The notes below the pieces were generated by a model. It was given only the letters and a program-made list of their open reading frames with translations, ran no database searches and was not told the DNA's origin. From contig CP136065.1 of assembly GCA_032622095.1 (NCBI GenBank), positions 61,239,094 through 61,303,093 of the forward strand: 64,000 bases of DNA. The letters are read 5' to 3'. Positions 11,010 through 21,239 of the stretch are shown piece after piece. Within the stretch, counting starts at the first letter, position 1; every line of letters starts with the position of its first letter. A program made the translations under genes and the position numbers. This DNA is from Siphonodentalium dalli. Its lineage: Eukaryota; Mollusca; Scaphopoda; Gadilida; Siphonodentaliidae.

Positions 11010-14000
11010 ATGGAGTCAGCACAAGCAAGAAGCTTTTATCACCAACACATCCGTGTCCAGAACATGAATGCGACATCCGCTGACGGGCCAAGTGTAGAAG
11101 ATTGCAAATTTGACCATGTGAATGAAAAAAGTGAACATAATACTGAACTCTCCTTGTCCGTGAAGGTTCCGGGAACTTTTTCTGACTTTGACTTTCATCG
11201 GTATTTTCGTATTTGGATTCCAACGCATTTGAAGTTTGAAGTTCAAAAGGTCAAAGCGCAGCAGGGATGTACCTTCTTGAACTTACTGTTCAGCAGCAAA
11301 GACTGTACCGAAAAAGCAAAGGCCAGTTTAGACAGGTATATCAGAGACAACGCATCGCGGATAGAGGTGTCGCTGTCACCGCTATCTAGTGGAAAGAGCT
11401 TTGAGCAGAGAACTCGTGACGAATTTCTAGAAAAAGGAGCCGAAAGTATTTTAAAACGAAGTGCTGGACAGTTGGCGTCGCTTGCCGACCAAATACAAGA
11501 TACTAGACAACAATACAGTGAATTGTGTGGTCAGCTTAAGAGATTACGGAAGCCCGAAGAACACGCAGAGATCACACAACACAAGACAGAAGCTGCTGAC
11601 AAACTGAGGGAGCTGGAATCATTAGATTTCGAGTTCAATTTGTACAACGACAGCGTTAAGCAGAAACTGGACGAGATGAGAAAATCAACACAGTACCGAT
11701 CGTGTTTTCTGCAACTCAACAATGATTTCGACGTGGAAGTCAATCGTCTCAAAGCTGCACTTCCAATGTATATCCACAGAAGCAAAATTGTGAGCGCTAT
11801 AGAGAACAACCAAGTGTGCTTGTTGATAGGGGAGCCTGGCTCAGGAAAAAGCACACAACTGATTCAGTATCTACGTCAGATAGGATACACCAATTCTGGA
11901 ATTGTTGTGTGTACGCAACCCAGGAAGATTGCCGCCTTGACTCTCGCCAAACGAGTGGCATCCGAACTGGAAACAGATATAGGGAATTTGGTAGGATATC
12001 AGGTCGGACAGCAGTCTGAGAAGAAGGCTAAGACCAAGCTTCTGTTCGTTACGGACCATTTTCTGTTGAATGATTGCCTGAGAGATAAAACTCTGTCTTC
12101 TTACTCGTGCATCATATTGGACGAAGCCCACGAACGAGCAATAAATACCGACCTACTTCTTGGGATGATAAAGAAATTATTACCTTCACGCCCAGACCTT
12201 CGTCTTGTCATATCATCTGCAACCATAAATCCGGAACTATTCAAAAGGTTTTTCGATAACAAGTGTGAAGTTTTGCATATTCCTGGCAGGAAATTCCCAG
12301 TTGACGTTATATGGAGTAGTGATGACTACGATCAGTGCAGTGTCGACAAATACGAAATTGAGGCTGTTCGTAAGACGAAAGAAATTCACTTAAAGTCGCC
12401 ACCTGGTGACATTCTTATTTTCCTTGCAACCCCAATTGAGGCTGAAAAATGTTGCAGAACGCTTGAACAAGAGCTGCTTAACACAGGTGATGATTTCGTA
12501 TGCATGGCTCTTCATGGCAAGCTAGCAGCAGATGAACAGCAGAATATATTCGAACCTCAGGAAAACAAAAGGAAGATTGTGTTCGCAACCAATTGTGCCG
12601 AGACTTCAGTGACAATACCTGGCATTAGGTACGTAGTCGACACGGGATATGTGAAAGAACTTAAATTCGACCCAATCAAAAGGATGAGTTCATTGGTTGT
12701 CACAATGATAAACAAAAGTTCTGCGGAACAAAGGAAAGGGCGCGCAGGACGAATCGCGGACGGAGTGTGCTATCGCTTGTATGGGCATGAGTCGTATGCT
12801 GCCATGGATGACGAACCAAAACCAGAAATTCTTAGAGTCCACGTGGAACAAGCTCTCCTCAATCTCATGCAGTTAGGAGTTGACCCCCTTGAATTTGATT
12901 TTGTTGATGCGCCGCCTATCGATGTTATGACTGCGTCGATGGAGAACCTTACTGACATTGGGGCAGTAAGTTGTGGGACTATCACTGAACTGGGCGAGCA
13001 TATTGCTAGGCTTGGACTGGAACCAAAGTTGAGTTTGCTAGTGTTGCAAGGGATAGATAATGAGGTTGCCATGGAAATGCTGGTCGTTGCTGCATCCAGC
13101 ACAATTTCAGGTGGTATATTTTATAGAGGAAACGATGATCAATCTAAAAAGAAGTGTGATCTTTGCAAAGTAAAGTTTTCCCATGAAGCAGGTGACACGG
13201 CGACCCTTCTGCATGTGTATCAAGAATGGTCACAAGCGACTGATAAAAAACAATTTTGCCTTGACAACAGCCTTAACCAAAAATCGTTAAGTATGATTGA
13301 GAGAACAACGAAGGATCTTAGAATGGTTATCACGAAGGACCTCAAAATGGATATTAGCCCACACTTCGCGCCTGATTTTGAGGGAACAATAGAACTCCTG
13401 AAGAAACTTTTGTTGAAATGCTTCTTCGGTAACCTATGCTACAGCACAGGGAACGTGAAATCTGGCTATGTAAGCTGTTCAATATCGCAGCAGTTTTATA
13501 TCCACCCATCGTCGTCGTTTATGCTCACGAAAGTACACCCTGAATGGGTGATATACCAGAACGTTCTCAAGACGTCACGCCCATTTCTCATCAATGTCAC
13601 GTCAGTTGACCACCAACTAGTGACAGATCTAGTGAAATCTGGCAGAGTGTCACCGACCTTTATTGAGAAATCCCACACGATGTCTTTGATCGTTTGTAAA
13701 TATTTCGGATCAATCCTATTTAAAGCAATGGTTGGGCCGCGATTTATGAACTTGGGGAAATTTGAAGCGGAACTGCAAAAACAGTTACCTGACTGCATGG
13801 CTATCATTGATGCAAACGCGAAACGAGGGAAAATAGAGATTATGGGGAATTTCTGTCCAAAAGTAGTGGTCGAAAAAATTATTGAGGAAACAATCTGCGA
13901 TCAAAGGGAGAGCTTAAAGGATGATGCAGCATTGTTCAGTTTATCAAAGGAATCGGAGTCTGTCCAAGCTTATATCGGTCGAGGCGCTGCAGTGTCAACC

Positions 14001-16109
14001 TTAGTCATCTCCAGCGGGTGTAGCAAAGTTAAGATCACAACGTCCCCATCTTCCTCGAGTATCACCAAGCAGAGAATGCTTCAGTTATTCAGTCAGCGTG
14101 GTAAGGTCTTACAATGTGTCAAATACGAAAGCAAGAAAATTAACTCTAATGTGTGGGGTCATGTCATATTTGAAGAAGAAGAATCTGCAAAGGATGCGAT
14201 AAGAAACAGCAACGAGGACATTTGTGTGGAAATCGACAGACGCGTAGTCAGAAAGCATAATGATATGCCTACTAATGTCATGGAAATAAAGGTTGAATGG
14301 GTCCGACGCCGCTGTAAAGATTTTGGATTCATGAACTTCGAGAATGCTTTTAACTGTTTAAAAGTAGCTGCTCTTGGACAATTTTCATATCGGGGTAAAA
14401 GTATTAAAATAAAACCCCATGTAAAAACTCCTAACAGTTCGCTTCACATTAGAGGACTGCCTGAAAACACCGATGCTATTCATTTTAAAGACTTGCTGCT
14501 CATGACAGCTGGAATAGATGATGACACGGTCAAATTCACTGTAGCTCGCGAAAAAGTTGAAATAAATCCTACTATCGTGGACTCGTTGACGAGACAGCTT
14601 TCAGGACAGGTCTCTGAAGTATGCAATAAGGAGAATTTCTCTGTATCGGTGCTCACTCCAAGGGAAAATTCTAATGAATACGTGGCTTTCATTAACTGTT
14701 ACGATTTGGACGCAGGTGAGGACGTATTCCGACTGCTATCCATAGAAACAATGAATGGTTCCCCACTCGCCGTGAAGAGAAAGATCAAAGACTCAATATT
14801 TGTAAGTAAACTGATCTTCTCAGTGGTGGAAAATGAGATTGCTAAAGCAATTAACAATCTCAAGCACAAATTTGGAGACAAGGTAAGCAATGTCACAGTA
14901 ACAACTAGACAACGGAAATCTGGACACTGGAGTATTGAAATGGTCTCTGTTGAAGCCGGGGTCATGACTGATTTGAAAGACTACTTCAATGCTATCACTC
15001 AAGGATTTACTTTGGACAGCAATAATGTGACAAACTTTGAAGCAATTCTTACAACGAGGGGCAAAAGATTCGTCAGTCAGCTTGGTATTCCTAATAAACG
15101 AATTGTCAAGTTTAACTCACATTCTGACAATATACATGTATATGGATCGAGCAATCAGATAAAGGAATGTTGTACAGCGATCAAAGCATTCATACAAGAA
15201 ACTTTGCTTGATAAAAGGGTCGAGATAGATCTTCGAGGACCGGGAATGCCCAGAGGTGCCATGAAAGAACTTATCATTAAGTACGGAATCGTTCTCGAGA
15301 ATCTTAAAACGGAAGGTGCATCCGTTGAGTTGAACCATCGATATCAAACTGTTACAATCCACGGCCAGATGGAAGATAGAGTACAGAATATTAAGGCATT
15401 GGTGAACAATTTCCTCAGCAGCATCACCCCGAGATTCGGCAAGACAGCTGAAGCAGATGTGGAAGATGAAGTTGAGTGCAGTGCTTGCTTATGTTCTATT
15501 GAAGACGGTGATATGTATCGACTCGAGATATGTGGCCATGCTTACTGCAAAGGTTGCTTACAAAGACAGCTCCAAATAAATGTGACGTCTGCAGAATTAC
15601 CAATGAAATGTTGCGTGGAAGACTGTTGTGAGGATTGGGCTCTGAAAGACATATACCGCATGCTCTCAGATGACGTCACCATGGTCACAGTTGTGAAGCA
15701 AGCAGTGAAATGTTTTGTGATGAGTAACAACAAGGATTATCGTTATTGCCCAACAGCAGATTGCCCATTTGCCTACCGTGTCACCAGCGATGAATGTAAG
15801 TTCGAATGTGATGTTTGTGGTATGGCAACTTGTCGAGCATGTCATGCGCAATATCATTCTGGTATATCGTGTGAAAGGAATAAATCAGCAAAAACAGCCG
15901 ATCAGAGTATTCTGAAATACCTTCGCTCCAACACAACTGATGTGAAGAAATGTCCTAATTGTGAAACTTACATCGAGAAGGACGGTGGCTGCCAGCACAT
16001 GCAATGTAGTGGCTGTAAGAAGCACATTTGTTGGAGATGTATGGCCTTTTTCAATGACAGTCAAGACTGTTACAAGCACCTTCAGACGGCACATGGTAGT
16101 TACATGTAA
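11010..16109 (+). CDS. DEAH-box RNA helicase / RBR ubiquitin ligase fusion
   Basis: A single 1699-residue exon resembling plant DEAH11/DEAH12, proteins that occur patchily in animals. The start has a strong Kozak context (ACCATGG). Order seen: an RRM-like segment (about 47-125), coiled coil (about 150-225), then a DEAH/RHA helicase core with motif I GEPGSGKST (274-282), II DEAH (371-374), III SAT (403-405), V around SVTIPG and VI QRKGRAGR (574-581), followed by a winged-helix/HA2-type region (about 610-710). RRM-like segments lie near 995-1085 and 1145, and a KH-like segment near 1412-1475. RING1 starts at C1490, IBR near C1580, RING2 at C1648. RING2 keeps the GGC-x-H-M-x-C signature with the likely catalytic C1661, so both ATPase and E3 activities look intact. 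Expected role is RNA unwinding coupled to ubiquitin transfer; substrates are unknown. A possible poly(A) signal AATAAA lies at 16872-16877. Confidence 0.95.
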   Translation: MESAQARSFYHQHIRVQNMNATSADGPSVEDCKFDHVNEKSEHNTELSLSVKVPGTFSDFDFHRYFRIWIPTHLKFEVQKVKAQQGCTFLNLLFSSKDCTEKAKASLDRYIRDNASRIEVSLSPLSSGKSFEQRTRDEFLEKGAESILKRSAGQLASLADQIQDTRQQYSELCGQLKRLRKPEEHAEITQHKTEAADKLRELESLDFEFNLYNDSVKQKLDEMRKSTQYRSCFLQLNNDFDVEVNRLKAALPMYIHRSKIVSAIENNQVCLLIGEPGSGKSTQLIQYLRQIGYTNSGIVVCTQPRKIAALTLAKRVASELETDIGNLVGYQVGQQSEKKAKTKLLFVTDHFLLNDCLRDKTLSSYSCIILDEAHERAINTDLLLGMIKKLLPSRPDLRLVISSATINPELFKRFFDNKCEVLHIPGRKFPVDVIWSSDDYDQCSVDKYEIEAVRKTKEIHLKSPPGDILIFLATPIEAEKCCRTLEQELLNTGDDFVCMALHGKLAADEQQNIFEPQENKRKIVFATNCAETSVTIPGIRYVVDTGYVKELKFDPIKRMSSLVVTMINKSSAEQRKGRAGRIADGVCYRLYGHESYAAMDDEPKPEILRVHVEQALLNLMQLGVDPLEFDFVDAPPIDVMTASMENLTDIGAVSCGTITELGEHIARLGLEPKLSLLVLQGIDNEVAMEMLVVAASSTISGGIFYRGNDDQSKKKCDLCKVKFSHEAGDTATLLHVYQEWSQATDKKQFCLDNSLNQKSLSMIERTTKDLRMVITKDLKMDISPHFAPDFEGTIELLKKLLLKCFFGNLCYSTGNVKSGYVSCSISQQFYIHPSSSFMLTKVHPEWVIYQNVLKTSRPFLINVTSVDHQLVTDLVKSGRVSPTFIEKSHTMSLIVCKYFGSILFKAMVGPRFMNLGKFEAELQKQLPDCMAIIDANAKRGKIEIMGNFCPKVVVEKIIEETICDQRESLKDDAALFSLSKESESVQAYIGRGAAVSTLVISSGCSKVKITTSPSSSSITKQRMLQLFSQRGKVLQCVKYESKKINSNVWGHVIFEEEESAKDAIRNSNEDICVEIDRRVVRKHNDMPTNVMEIKVEWVRRRCKDFGFMNFENAFNCLKVAALGQFSYRGKSIKIKPHVKTPNSSLHIRGLPENTDAIHFKDLLLMTAGIDDDTVKFTVAREKVEINPTIVDSLTRQLSGQVSEVCNKENFSVSVLTPRENSNEYVAFINCYDLDAGEDVFRLLSIETMNGSPLAVKRKIKDSIFVSKLIFSVVENEIAKAINNLKHKFGDKVSNVTVTTRQRKSGHWSIEMVSVEAGVMTDLKDYFNAITQGFTLDSNNVTNFEAILTTRGKRFVSQLGIPNKRIVKFNSHSDNIHVYGSSNQIKECCTAIKAFIQETLLDKRVEIDLRGPGMPRGAMKELIIKYGIVLENLKTEGASVELNHRYQTVTIHGQMEDRVQNIKALVNNFLSSITPRFGKTAEADVEDEVECSACLCSIEDGDMYRLEICGHAYCKGCLQRQLQINVTSAELPMKCCVEDCCEDWALKDIYRMLSDDVTMVTVVKQAVKCFVMSNNKDYRYCPTADCPFAYRVTSDECKFECDVCGMATCRACHAQYHSGISCERNKSAKTADQSILKYLRSNTTDVKKCPNCETYIEKDGGCQHMQCSGCKKHICWRCMAFFNDSQDCYKHLQTAHGSYM

Positions 16110-16210
16110 ACAGGTTGCATCGGTGATTGTCCTTTGATGCACGTGCGTGCATAGAGAAACTTCTTAAGTCACAGGAGCATAAATCCAGGCAAAAACTGCA
16201 AGACATTTAA

Positions 16211-16673
16211 AGGCCCAGTTAATTTTCGAGTCACCGATTATTTGTTTTTATAGTGCCTTGATATACACTTTTAATTACAATTCTATGACATAACATATAA
16301 TTAAAATACTATAATCACCATTTGGAACGTCTGTGTCTCAGAAGGTGCCCATAGAATAATAGAAATTAGCTGAAATCATAAACTCATTTCCCCGTTATGG
16401 CTCCCAGAATGCAACAAAATTCAAAACTATTTTATTTTCAATGGAAGGGGAGTAACTCTATATATAAATAGATAGAGTTCTTCCACTTTCATTGAAAATA
16501 ACCAACTTTGTGCAGAAACTTTAGCACAGAACAGACATCGATATCTTAACAAAAACAGTTTATTACATCGAATAAGTTGAAAATACATGTTTTCGAGCTT
16601 CCTCTTTCAACTGGTATATACTATGGCATATTTTATATAATGTGATCTGGGGTTTCGAAAATTAAGTAGGCCT
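16211..16673. mobile_element. TTAA-flanked TIR element (AGGCC ends)
   Basis: Left end AGGCCCAGTTAATTTTCGA after TTAA (16207-16210); right end is the inverted AGGCCTACTTAATTTTCGA before TTAA (16674-16677). 463 bp, lying about 100 bp after the helicase stop codon and so probably within its 3' UTR. An inner hairpin sits around 16440-16495 (AACTCTAT / ATAGAGTT). The right part is present again at 18224-18440. Confidence 0.75.
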
Positions 16674-17092
16674 TTAAAAAAAACAATTATCTGGAACAAT
16701 CCTGCAACAACGAGAAATTGAATTTCGCATCATTTCATTTCATATACAATTCGAACAATAATGTAGAAAGGGTCAAGTTATTATTAATCTGGCGGCTGGT
16801 TCGATTGGGACAAGGACCCGTCTATAATGCGCGAATTTCGGCAACAAATGTCTAATTTTCTACTTAATGGAAATAAAAGAACATTTTAATAACTTATTTT
16901 TTGTCATAGAATATGATATCATTGCTTAGTAAATGAAAATTGCTATCTAGCTGTCATCTCATTGTTTTTGCGACTCTTATGTCTGTGTCTTTGCGCGCAC
17001 TCAATGTCTCTTGTTGAATAGACTTGTTCCTGGTCTAAATCTGCATAATTCTGAAAACGTAGTAACCTGACCCCTCCAGCAGTAGTAATTAA

Positions 17093-18015
17093 CCCTTTGA
17101 TGATGGGAGCTGCGCTGGTGCAACATTAAAGACCATGTGCCATTGCATCCTCATATATGCGAGTCGACCATAGGTCGCCTCGCATATATAAGAGAATGCA
17201 TTGGCCCTGGGACTAATATAACATATTAGTCCCAGACTGGCCTAACATTGTTTTATCAATTTTTCTTACATTCTTTAACGGGGTACTGTACGCCAAATGT
17301 TGTTGTTGGTTTTTATAGTCTCCGAGTCGGAGAATAAGGTAACAATTTTTTCATTATTTGAAAGTCTGTTGAGTACGAAGTAGTGTTACGGATGACAAAT
17401 TTACCGGAATGCAAAAATACAAATTGTCGTTGTCGAGTAATTTTTGTACAGTTTTCAACCAAATGAATCAAATAAAAGTTATATTATATGCATACTAGTC
17501 CCATATAATCATTTAAGTTATTGTATCGTCGCTAGTCAGTGAGTGGCTTGAGTGTTCTCCCCGTATCATCATAATATTTTAAGCCATCGTGTGTGCGATC
17601 GGTTTAACAAGCCAGTATCCCTCATTTATTTTATTTGATTACGGAAATCCGTAATTTAATTGACGCCATTTTATGGCTCCAGTCATAAATTCAATTTATA
17701 TCAAATTATTAACTTTTAAATTATTAAATTTTAAGATAGCCTATTAACCTGAGCGTTTACAGAATACATCTTCGACTCAAATTACTTATGTTTCTATATA
17801 TTATCGATATTAGATCGTTGTTGTCACCGGAAATTTAATGAAAATGGCGTACAGTACCCCTTTAACAATTATTATCATTTTTTCTTACATTCTTTAACAA
17901 TTTTTATAATTTGTTCTTACATTCTATAATTGTTTTTAGAATTTATTCGCATAAATTTAAGAGAATGCATTGCCACAGGGTTTTCGCAAAAAAATTCAGG
18001 AAGCTCATGAAAAGG
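17093..18015. mobile_element. piggyBac-like non-autonomous element with hairpin core
   Basis: Flanked by TTAA (17089-17092, 18016-18019). Ends CCCTTTGATGATGGGAGC and inverted CCTTTTCATGAGCTTCC are imperfect TIRs; the TTAA duplication plus a CCC start is the piggyBac pattern. Inside, 17145-17208 is a long hairpin (GCGAGTCGACC / GGTCGCCTCGC arms). A different TTAA element has inserted at 17279-17861. No transposase. Confidence 0.7.
17279..17861. mobile_element. TTAA-flanked TIR element (GGGGTACTGTACGCCA)
   Basis: Ends CGGGGTACTGTACGCCA and TGGCGTACAGTACCCCT, flanked by TTAA at 17275-17278 and 17862-17865. 583 bp, non-coding. Nested inside the 17093-18015 element. An inverted copy of identical length is at 35510-36092. 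Confidence 0.9.
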
Positions 18016-18110
18016 TTAAGAAAAAAAAACAAAACCGTGTATTTTATTATTACATTGTTTGTCTCTGTGTAACACGAATTGCTAGAATAGTTCATAATTC
18101 CACAAAACAA

Positions 18111-18222
18111 AGAAACTTTAGATGAGAAAAGTGTTGATATAGACCTTCGAGCCTCGAGGACCGGGAATGCCCAGAGGTGTCATGAAAGAACTTATCATTA
18201 AGTACGGAATCGTTCTCGAGAA
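18111..18222 (+). pseudogene. Helicase gene shard: KH-like region
   Basis: Closely matches 15201-15302 of the intact gene (phrases CCGGGAATGCCCAGAGGTG and TCATTAAGTACGGAATCG) with a 7-bp insertion (GCCTCGA). It stops abruptly at 18222 where the next shard begins. Not translatable as part of a protein. Confidence 0.85.
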
Positions 18223-18223
18223 T

Positions 18224-18660
18224 CATTTAAAATAACCAACTTCGTGCAGAAACTTTAGCACAGAACAGACATCGATATCTCAACAAAAACAGTTTATTAC
18301 ATCGAATAAGTTGAAAATACAATGTTTTCGAGCTTCCTCTATGATGGCTCTATGCCGCTCTATCAACTGGTTTATAATATTCGCTTATTTTATATAATGT
18401 GATCTGGGGTTTCGAAAATTAAGTGGGCCTTTATAAAAAAAATTCTCTGGAACAATCCTGCAACAACGAGCAATTGAATTTCGCATCAGCTTCATTTCAT
18501 ATACAATTCGAACAATAATGTAGAAATGATCAAGTAAATGAAAATTGCTATCTAGCTGTCATCTCATTGTTTTTGCGACTCTTATGTCTGTGTCTTTGCG
18601 CGCACTCAATGTCTCTTGTTGAATAGACTGGTTCCTTGTCAAAAGCTGCAGAAATCTGAA
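18224..18660 (+). pseudogene. Helicase 3'-flank shard
   Basis: Matches 16495-17060 downstream of the intact gene (for example CAGAAACTTTAGCACAGAAC and CTATCTAGCTGTCATCTCAT), with a deletion of about 150 bp corresponding to roughly 16765-16910. It includes the right part of the AGGCC-ended TTAA element. Confidence 0.85.
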
Positions 18661-18675
18661 AACGTATTATATTTA

Positions 18676-18830
18676 GAAAGTTGGAGGTTGCCAACGCATG
18701 GCATGTAGTGGTTGTAAGAAACACATTTGTTGGAAATGTTTGGCCTTTTTTTTATGACAGTCAAGACTGCTACAGGCATCTACAGAAAGCGCATGGTGGT
18801 TGCATATGAACACATATGCATCTATGATTG
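18676..18830 (+). pseudogene. Helicase gene shard: RING2 C-terminus
   Basis: Matches about 15982-16133 of the intact gene, i.e. the end of RING2 through the stop region. The conserved His after the catalytic-type Cys is changed to Arg (CQRM instead of CQHM) and a T-run near 18745 shifts the frame. It lies after the 3'-flank shard, so gene order is scrambled. A GTTT-type microsatellite follows at about 18829-18866. Confidence 0.85.
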
Positions 18831-19053
18831 TTTGTTTGTTTATTTGTTTGTTTGTTTGTTTTTTTGTATGAACATGTATGAGAAGATAAACTGGTCGCTC
18901 TTATGGCCCAGACGCGCCTTTAAATCCAGTCAAGAGTTGCAAGATATTGTTCATAAAGAATTTCCATGGAAATATCGAGACTCGCAGCTCTTGACTCTGA
19001 CCTGAATTCCGTACCATCTTCATTACATAATTATGTAATCTGCTAATAGTTAA

Positions 19054-19344
19054 AGGGGGAATGTACACTAAATCCGGCCATTAATGGAACCATCTATTAT
19101 ACTCTAAAGATATATGCAACAAAAGAATGTGAGCCACGATGAGTGCAAAATACAATCATGTGCTTTATAAACGATGTAAACAACATGGTACTTATAATAA
19201 AAATTCGTTAATGACTCGAGCCATAAACCCATTTTCATTATAATTACCATGCTGTTTTATTCACGCATTCATTTGTTGCATATATTATGTTGAGTATAAT
19301 GGGAGATGATCCCACGTATAGCCGGAATTAGTTTACAATCCCCT
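19054..19344. mobile_element. TTAA-flanked TIR element (AGGGGGAATG ends)
   Basis: Ends AGGGGGAATGTACACTAAAT and inverted AGGGGATTGTAAACTAATTC, flanked by TTAA at 19050-19053 and 19345-19348. 291 bp, non-coding. Confidence 0.8.
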
Positions 19345-19420
19345 TTAAGAAAAGACCACAGAAATGAATGTTATTACATTAATAGAGAGGATAAATTATG
19401 TAATAGATTTGTCTCTTTAA

Positions 19421-19675
19421 CCCTTTCATGACTGGAGCTTCCTGAAATTTTGCGAAAACCCTGTGCCAATGCATTCTCTAATATATGCGGGTCGCCCATA
19501 AGGCGCCTCGCATATATAAGAGAATATATTGGCCTAACATTAATTACCTTGACCTTGTAAGCCAGTGCATTATCTTATGTATGAGAGGCTCCCTATGGGA
19601 GACTCGCATATAGAAGAGAATGCACTGGAACATGGCCTTTAATGGTGCACAAGCGCAGCTCCCATCATGAAAGGG
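19421..19675. mobile_element. piggyBac-like MITE made of two hairpins
   Basis: Ends CCCTTTCATGACTGGAGCT and inverted CCCTTTCATGATGGGAGCT; TTAA on the left (19417-19420), TATA on the right. The interior holds two hairpins (about 19466-19533 and 19565-19635), each with arms of the TGCATTCTCTTATATATGCG type. Same family as 17093-18015 by its ends. Confidence 0.75.
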
Positions 19676-21235
19676 TATATAGTACCAAAATATGTTAGAA
19701 TAATTTCATACTTTTACGAAACAAGCAAAATACCAAAAATAACTTTTTTTCTTGTCTGAACGAGAGGGAGCTCCATTTCTGTCATAAGGTTGAGTTTGAA
19801 TTGCAAGATATAACATCATACCCCATATATATTACAATGAAGAATAAAGTAGTCACGAAGGTTATCCAAGTTTCCTTCGACGTAATCCAGCTTTTGACAT
19901 CGGTAGCTAGGGCAAAGTTGGTTTACGTCGAAGTACGGTTGCCTTACTCTTCCATAGCGGACTTTACACCCAGATCCAGTGGCGGGATTTTCGTCAATTT
20001 TAATCGACTTTATCACACAAATCAACAAAAAATGCTAAACTTGTCAGATATAGCGATATCTTATACGGTCCTAATGATGTATTATAATTTAACTTCTCGG
20101 CTAAATTACCCGCAGCATGTGCTTATAGGAGTATATAACCTCGCGTTTGATCTGTTTGTTTGCGTCTAAAGAAGACCCGAACTGTTACGAATTATATTAA
20201 GTTCCCGAGGTCACATGAGTTCGTATTTTTTTTAAAGTATGTAAACATTGTGATAAAATATATTGTTCACATTAAATTACTACTTTCAAATGATATAGAC
20301 TGTCGTAGAGTTTAAAACAAAATACTGTGTTATATATAGAATACACCGGGTTAATTGTGACATGCAATTTATCTGATATAGAAGACTAAGGCAGCTATAT
20401 ACTTCGAGGTAAAACAGTATTATCCCTACTGCACTATATAGCTGGTTTATACGTAGAAGAAAAACTTAGGACTATCACAAAGGTATGCTAATTATTTCCA
20501 TCAGATTGGTGGAAATATCAAGAAATGTCGACGTCTAATTAGATATTAAGAAGGTGCCCACTTCGTGAATTTCCAAAATATCTCAATGTCAATTAAACAA
20601 GTTGAAGGAAAAAATAATTATCCTTTATAAACAATGTATGATATAGTAAAATAACAACACATGTTTACCCTCACAATGTGAGAGAAATGTTCTAATTGTG
20701 TAAACAAACAAAAAAGGTAGTTTTAACAAAATATATTTTTTGAGGCGGTCATTTGAGAGTTTGACAGCATATATATTTCAACAAAAAAACGCGCTGTATT
20801 ATCTAGCTTATATAGGAATCCAACTAGGGTATATACCAGTGATATCACTGGTATATACTCTGTCTACTATCAGAAATCATGACTGTCTGCGAGAAATTAA
20901 ATCAAACATTTTTCATTGCATATTTTTTTTTTTTTGTAGCCATTTGCAGAAACAACGTGAAAAGATGAATCAATATTGAAAAAGTTGAATCAGTATTGAA
21001 CGTTTATATCTGCCAGATTAATGCAAACGTGGTTGAATAATATTTATGTTGTTTTAAGATCCTTCACACGATAAAAAAAAATAGTTTTGCAAAAAACTAG
21101 TCAGAGTGTAGACCCTATAGTTAGATTGTTAAGCGAGATAATGTTTTTTTTTGTTTTTTTGCAAATAATTGCTGTCAAACTCTCGAAAATCTTCTTTTAT
21201 TTAAACCACTTTTTAGTTCAAATTTATTTTGAAAA
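19676..21235. other. Non-coding stretch
   Basis: No recognisable gene; a 122-codon frame at 19801-20169 shows no domain or codon signature. The only notable signal is the 30-bp perfect palindrome at 20829-20858. Confidence 0.4.
20829..20858. repeat. 30-bp perfect palindrome
   Basis: GTATATACCAGTGAT followed directly by its exact reverse complement. No spacer. Could be a fused pair of element ends or a cruciform-forming site; function unknown. Confidence 0.9.
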
Positions 21236-21239
21236 AAGT

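Noticed and set aside
19801-20169. 122-codon open frame
   Set aside because: No homology recognised, no coding-like features, isolated in AT-rich sequence.
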